A DNA stretch of 9,159 nt, taken from assembly GCA_039028695.1 (NCBI GenBank), contig JBCCHN010000177.1, positions 1 to 9,159 of the forward strand, in the 5' to 3' direction. Shown in pieces: positions 5,698 to 9,159 of the stretch. The stretch's first letter is position 1. Each line of letters opens with the position of its first letter. The DNA comes from JANQKX01 sp039028695. GTDB lineage: Bacteria; Pseudomonadota; Alphaproteobacteria; Kiloniellales; Kiloniellaceae. The position numbers and the translations under genes were made by a program. The notes under the pieces were generated by a model. The model was not told the origin of the DNA. It worked only from the letters and a program-made list of their open reading frames with translations, and made no database searches.

Positions 5698-6699
5698 CAG
5701 CCTTTGGCGAATTTTATTAAAAAAAATCGTCCTCAATCTTTCCGAAAATTGCTCAAACTCTACAAGAGACGCATTATCATTACCAATAAACTGATGTCGA
5801 AGCCAAGTGATCTGGCGCTTGGCATAATTTCGGGTCTTTTGCTGAGCTTTTGTGACCGCCTGAGGCAAAGCCACTTCGCCCGCCAGATGCAGGGCGAGTT
5901 CGGGAACGCCGAGGGACTTCATGACCGGAAGGGCCGGATCAAGGTTTCGAGCCAAGAGCGCCTCGACCTCCGCCAGTGCTCCCCTTTCGATCATCTCCCC
6001 AAAGCGCCGGTCACAAGCGGCATAGAGGGTGGGACGTGGCGGCAGCAAAGCGCATTTTATGAAATCGCAGCCGACCGGAGCCCCCTCGCCCGCCGCCTGA
6101 TGCCAATCGCTGAGGGGTCGCCCCGTCGCCTCCACCACCTCCCAGGCCCGGATCAGGCGTTGCCGATCAGTTGGCGGCAAACGCTCCGCTGTTTGCGGGT
6201 CTCGCTTTACCAAACGGTCCTTAAAGGCGGCCCCACCGAGCGAGTCATAAAGCTGTGTCGCCTTCTCGCGGGTCGGGCCTGGCACGTCGGGGATGGACGA
6301 GATCCCCTCCATAAGCGCTTTGAGATAAAGGCCCGTACCACCAACCACGATGGGCAGACGGCCAGCACCATGAGCCGCCGCAATCTCTTGGCCAGCCATG
6401 GTGAGCCACCGACCCACCGAACAGGGATCGGCACTGTCCAGGATGCCGTACAGCTTGTGGGGAACTTTTTGACAATCTTCAATTGACGGGCGGGCTGTCA
6501 GGATCCGCAAGTCCCGATAGATCTGCATCGAGTCCGCGTTGATCACCAGGCCGCCAAATTCTTGGGCCAGCGCCAGGGCGAGAGTCGACTTGCCGGACGC
6601 TGTCGGCCCAGCCAGCACCACTACAGGCTTTTTCGGCCCCTCAGCAGAGGCAAGCGCCTGGGAGCCAGACAGCTCCGGTATTGCCGCTTTTCCTGTCAT
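5686..6699 (-). CDS. miaA: tRNA dimethylallyltransferase
   Basis: Transfers a dimethylallyl group from DMAPP to N6 of adenosine 37 in tRNAs that read UNN codons, improving decoding; MiaB then methylthiolates the product in many bacteria. The 337-residue protein has the P-loop GPTASGKS (31-38), the INADSMQIYRDL segment (54-65) with the catalytic-region Asp56, VGGTGLYLKAL (119-129), DRQRLIRAWEV (178-188) and the tRNA-contacting C-terminal KTRNYAKRQITWLR (288-301). About 24 residues precede the usual family start, making it somewhat longer than the common 300-316. The ATG at 6699 has AAAGG about 8 nt upstream. It is divergent from serB across only 23 bp and sits upstream of the ilv genes on the same strand, so some ilv transcription may come from its promoter. 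Confidence 0.97.
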   Translation of the reverse strand: MTGKAAIPELSGSQALASAEGPKKPVVVLAGPTASGKSTLALALAQEFGGLVINADSMQIYRDLRILTARPSIEDCQKVPHKLYGILDSADPCSVGRWLTMAGQEIAAAHGAGRLPIVVGGTGLYLKALMEGISSIPDVPGPTREKATQLYDSLGGAAFKDRLVKRDPQTAERLPPTDRQRLIRAWEVVEATGRPLSDWHQAAGEGAPVGCDFIKCALLPPRPTLYAACDRRFGEMIERGALAEVEALLARNLDPALPVMKSLGVPELALHLAGEVALPQAVTKAQQKTRNYAKRQITWLRHQFIGNDNASLVEFEQFSERLRTIFFNKIRQRLLTS

Positions 6700-6722
6700 A
6701 ATCCGGCCTTTATAAACGGCGA
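6700..6722. promoter_or_regulatory. 23-bp divergent miaA/serB spacer with shared TATA-like palindrome
   Basis: The whole spacer between the two start codons is 23 bp and contains TTTATAAA (6709-6716), an 8-bp palindrome that gives TATAAA on both strands. As a -10 box it would start serB transcription near its ATG (6723) and miaA transcription within a few bases of its ATG (6699). Neither side has a strong -35. Other promoters inside the opposing genes are possible. Confidence 0.3.
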
Positions 6723-7625
6723 ATGGAAAGAGTGCTTACCTTGGTTGGCGCTGCGGGGGCAAGCCTGCCCAGCCCGGACTGGGTTGATCGCTTACGGCAG
6801 AGCTTGGACACGCACGGCGTAGAAAGCGAGGCGCAGCGTTGGCTTGCGCCTGGTCTTGCTTGCGACATGAAAGTGGCGCCCAAGGCGGAAGCCTTGGGAC
6901 CGGAAGTTTGGATGGAACTCTTACAGAGTGTCGACCTTGATTGGGCCTTGTTGCCGGCCCATGGTCGCCGGAAAAAACTACTCTTGGCGGATATGGAATC
7001 CACCATCATTACCCAGGAGATGATCGACGAATTGGCCGAGGCCGCCGGCCTGGGTCCCGAGATCGCCGATGTTACCCGTCGAGCCATGGCGGGTGAGATG
7101 GCCTTCGCCGGGGCGCTGCGAGAAAGAGTGGCGCGCTTTTCCGGCCTATCGGTCGCGCTCCTTCAGCAAATCAGCCATCGCATCACCTTTAACCCGGGGG
7201 CCAAGACCTTGGTAGGCACCATGGCCGCGCGGGGGGCTTACTGTGCTCTGGTATCCGGCGGATTCTCCTTTTTCACCGCCCAGGTGCGGGAAACGTGCGG
7301 GTTTCACGAAGACCGGGCCAATGAGTTGATAGTGGAAGACGGGCGAATTACAGGCCGGGTCCGCGAGCCTATATTGGGGCCGGAGGCAAAAGAGCGAGCC
7401 TTGCAGGAACTGGTCGCCAAAAGGAACCTGACCGCTGACGAGGTCTGTGCCGTGGGGGACGGCGCCAATGATTTGGAGATGTTAGCCGCGGCCGGTTTGG
7501 GGGTTGCCTTTCACGGCAAGCCGGCGGTTCGCGCCGCGGCCCGCTTTCGCGTGGACCACGGCGACTTGACCAGCCTGCTATATTTTCAGGGCTATCACCG
7601 GGACGAGTTTGTCGTCAGCCGCTAA
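6723..7625 (+). CDS. serB: Phosphoserine phosphatase (HAD superfamily)
   Basis: Hydrolyses O-phosphoserine to serine, the last step of serine synthesis. The 300-residue protein has an N-terminal domain of about 80 residues, as in bacterial SerB, and a C-terminal HAD domain. HAD motif I is DMEST (90-94), with nucleophile Asp90 but Glu92 where the general acid/base Asp is usual. Glu99, Phe128 and Arg135 match substrate-cap residues of characterised enzymes. Motif II is SGGF (178-181), motif III Lys223, and motif IV GDGAND (245-250) with Asp246 and Asp250. Residues 127-130 read AFAG where relatives often have (D/N)FE. The ATG at 6723 has no clear ribosome binding site. It is divergent from miaA and convergent with degP, with 12 bp between the stop codons. 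Confidence 0.95.
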   Translation: MERVLTLVGAAGASLPSPDWVDRLRQSLDTHGVESEAQRWLAPGLACDMKVAPKAEALGPEVWMELLQSVDLDWALLPAHGRRKKLLLADMESTIITQEMIDELAEAAGLGPEIADVTRRAMAGEMAFAGALRERVARFSGLSVALLQQISHRITFNPGAKTLVGTMAARGAYCALVSGGFSFFTAQVRETCGFHEDRANELIVEDGRITGRVREPILGPEAKERALQELVAKRNLTADEVCAVGDGANDLEMLAAAGLGVAFHGKPAVRAAARFRVDHGDLTSLLYFQGYHRDEFVVSR

Positions 7626-7637
7626 CAGGGATTACGA

Positions 7638-9128
7638 TCAGTCCTGACCGTCAATGCGAACCGGCACCCATTGGAAGTCACCCTGACGGTACATCAACAT
7701 GGTCACCACGCCGTAGCCTTCTTCCTTGGCTGATTCCACAAGCTGGGCAACCTCTTCAGGTGACGAGACCTCTTCTTGGTCGACCTCGACGATCACATCG
7801 CCTGGACGTAAACCTTTTTGAGCTGACGGCCCTTCCGGGTCTACCTCGGTAACGACCACGCCCTTGGCACCGTCATCCAATTGAAACTCGGACTGGAGGC
7901 GGGGGGTGATGGTCCCAAGAGCCAAACCCAGTGACGGAATTTCACCGCTGTCAGTGACGTCCTCTTCCGGTTCCGGATTGCCTGTCGAGGCCAAAACCGC
8001 TTCTACATCCAGTTTGCCCAGATTGACCACAAAGGTCTCCTCGGCGCCACGACGCCAGACGGTGACCTTAACGTCCTTGCCGATGGGAGTTTCGGCCACC
8101 ATACGGGGCAGCTTGCGCATTTCGCTCACATCTCGGCCATCGAAGGTCAGGATAACATCACCCTGCTTGATGCCAGCTTTTTCCGCCGGCCCTTCCTCGG
8201 TCACAGAAGCCACCAAGGCGCCACGAGGTTCGCCCATCTTCAAGCCTTCGGCGAGTTCCTCGTTGACCGACTGGATGCGCACACCGAGCCAGCCCCGATG
8301 AACCTCGCCATTGTCCCGAAGTTGACTGATCACGTTTTTCGCCAGGGTTGAGGGAATGGCAAAACCGATCCCCACGGAACCGCCCGAGGGAGAGAAGATG
8401 GCCGTGTTTACACCGATCACCTCGCCGTCCATGTTAAACATGGGCCCGCCGGAATTGCCTCGGTTGATGGCCGCATCGGTTTGAATGAAATCGTCATAGC
8501 GCCCGGCGTTGATGTCACGCGCCCGGGCTGAGACGATACCGGCCGTGACAGAACCGCCAAGGCCAAAGGGATTGCCGATGGCCATCACCCAATCTCCGAT
8601 CCGGGTTTGATCCGATTGGCCCCAGGTGGTCGCCACCAATGGTTCGTCGGACTCCACCTTTAAAAGTGCGAGATCGGTCTCGGCATCGCTGCCGATCACC
8701 TCGGCTGTCAGGGTGCGGTCATCATAAAAGCGGACGGTGACTTCCTCAGCATTTTCGATCACGTGGTGATTGGTCACAATATAGCCGCTGGGATCGATCA
8801 CAAAACCCGAGCCCAGGGAACTGGCCCGGCGCTGGCGATTGGGAGCAGGCTCCTCTCCACCCTCGCCCCGACGATCAAAAAAGTCTTTGAAAAACTCTTC
8901 CAACTCTTCGGAGGGGGCGCCCCCTTCGACGGTTTGTGTTGTTGAGATATTGACCACGGTGGGCAGGAGCTTTTCCGCCAAGTCGGCAAAGGAGTCGGGC
9001 GCCCCACGGGCCGCCAAAGGGTTGATAATGGCGAGCGCGGAAAGAAAAAGGACCGCGAAAGCCAAAATGGTGTAAACAGCGCTTGTGGCGCTCCCCTCCC
9101 GACGAACCAATACCTTAGTTCCAATCAC
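7638..9128 (-). CDS. degP: DegP/DegQ-type periplasmic serine protease (Do family) with two PDZ domains
   Basis: ATP-independent protease/chaperone of the HtrA family for envelope protein quality control. The 496 residues start with a signal sequence or membrane anchor (hydrophobic about 18-39) and possible cleavage after the LAARGA region. The trypsin-like domain has the full triad: His122 in TNHHVIENA, Asp152 in DAETDLALLKV and Ser226 in GNSGGP. A charged loop with EEFFKDFF (77-84) resembles the regulatory LA loop. PDZ1 spans about 280-370 (RGWLGVRIQ onward) and PDZ2 about 400-490 (LGLALGTITPR onward). The start is GTG at 9128, supported by GGGAG ending 6 nt upstream and by the lack of another in-frame start before the signal. 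In many alphaproteobacteria this gene follows hflK-hflC; only 31 bp of upstream sequence are visible, so that cannot be confirmed. Also named mucD, degQ or htrA. Confidence 0.97.
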   Translation of the reverse strand: MIGTKVLVRREGSATSAVYTILAFAVLFLSALAIINPLAARGAPDSFADLAEKLLPTVVNISTTQTVEGGAPSEELEEFFKDFFDRRGEGGEEPAPNRQRRASSLGSGFVIDPSGYIVTNHHVIENAEEVTVRFYDDRTLTAEVIGSDAETDLALLKVESDEPLVATTWGQSDQTRIGDWVMAIGNPFGLGGSVTAGIVSARARDINAGRYDDFIQTDAAINRGNSGGPMFNMDGEVIGVNTAIFSPSGGSVGIGFAIPSTLAKNVISQLRDNGEVHRGWLGVRIQSVNEELAEGLKMGEPRGALVASVTEEGPAEKAGIKQGDVILTFDGRDVSEMRKLPRMVAETPIGKDVKVTVWRRGAEETFVVNLGKLDVEAVLASTGNPEPEEDVTDSGEIPSLGLALGTITPRLQSEFQLDDGAKGVVVTEVDPEGPSAQKGLRPGDVIVEVDQEEVSSPEEVAQLVESAKEEGYGVVTMLMYRQGDFQWVPVRIDGQD

Positions 9129-9159
9129 GTCGATCTCCCTTTTATCTCAGCGCCTGACC

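Noticed and set aside
5704..6486. 260-codon open frame on the plus strand opposite miaA
   Set aside because: Antisense to an intact miaA with all motifs; no recognisable domain.
7626..7637. Bidirectional terminator between serB and degP
   Set aside because: The gap is only 12 bp, and I could find no convincing stem-loop with a T-run on either side.

Overview
The window looks like a chromosomal segment from an alphaproteobacterium, most likely a Rhodospirillales-type lineage. This rests on moderately GC-rich DNA, on the gene order degP / serB / miaA / ilvB-ilvH-ilvC, which I recognise as common in that class, and on alphaproteobacterial-looking protein sequences. The organism assignment is inference from memory, not from a search.

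Left part (1-1744): the first 14 codons of a leftward gene that resembles the proline racemase / hydroxyproline epimerase family lie at the left edge. Divergent from it is a GlxA-type regulator (DJ-1/PfpI-like domain plus AraC-type DNA-binding domain). The shared 114-bp promoter region contains a perfect 10-bp inverted repeat. A small exported thioredoxin-fold protein with a twin-arginine-type signal and a CSLC motif follows on the opposite strand, convergent with the regulator.

Middle (1745-5697): a 227-bp intergenic region holds a 10-bp palindrome, a 12-bp tandem repeat of about five units, and a strong UUCG-loop terminator. Next comes the leftward branched-chain amino acid cluster, in transcription order ilvB (acetolactate synthase catalytic subunit), ilvH (its regulatory subunit) and ilvC (ketol-acid reductoisomerase). 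Together they encode the first two steps of valine/isoleucine synthesis. The ilvB leader has a promoter-like sequence just after miaA and a hairpin followed by U residues, which resembles an attenuator.

Right part (5686-9128): miaA (tRNA A37 dimethylallyltransferase) lies upstream of the ilv genes on the same strand. Only 23 bp away and divergent is serB (phosphoserine phosphatase), followed 12 bp later by the convergent degP-type periplasmic serine protease.

Most of the window is ordinary core metabolism. I see no phage, IS element, CRISPR array, rRNA or tRNA, and no clear new system. The items worth a second look are the regulator/racemase promoter, the unusual thioredoxin-like protein, the tandem repeat, the ilvB leader, and Asp-to-Glu changes in the signature motifs of IlvB and SerB.
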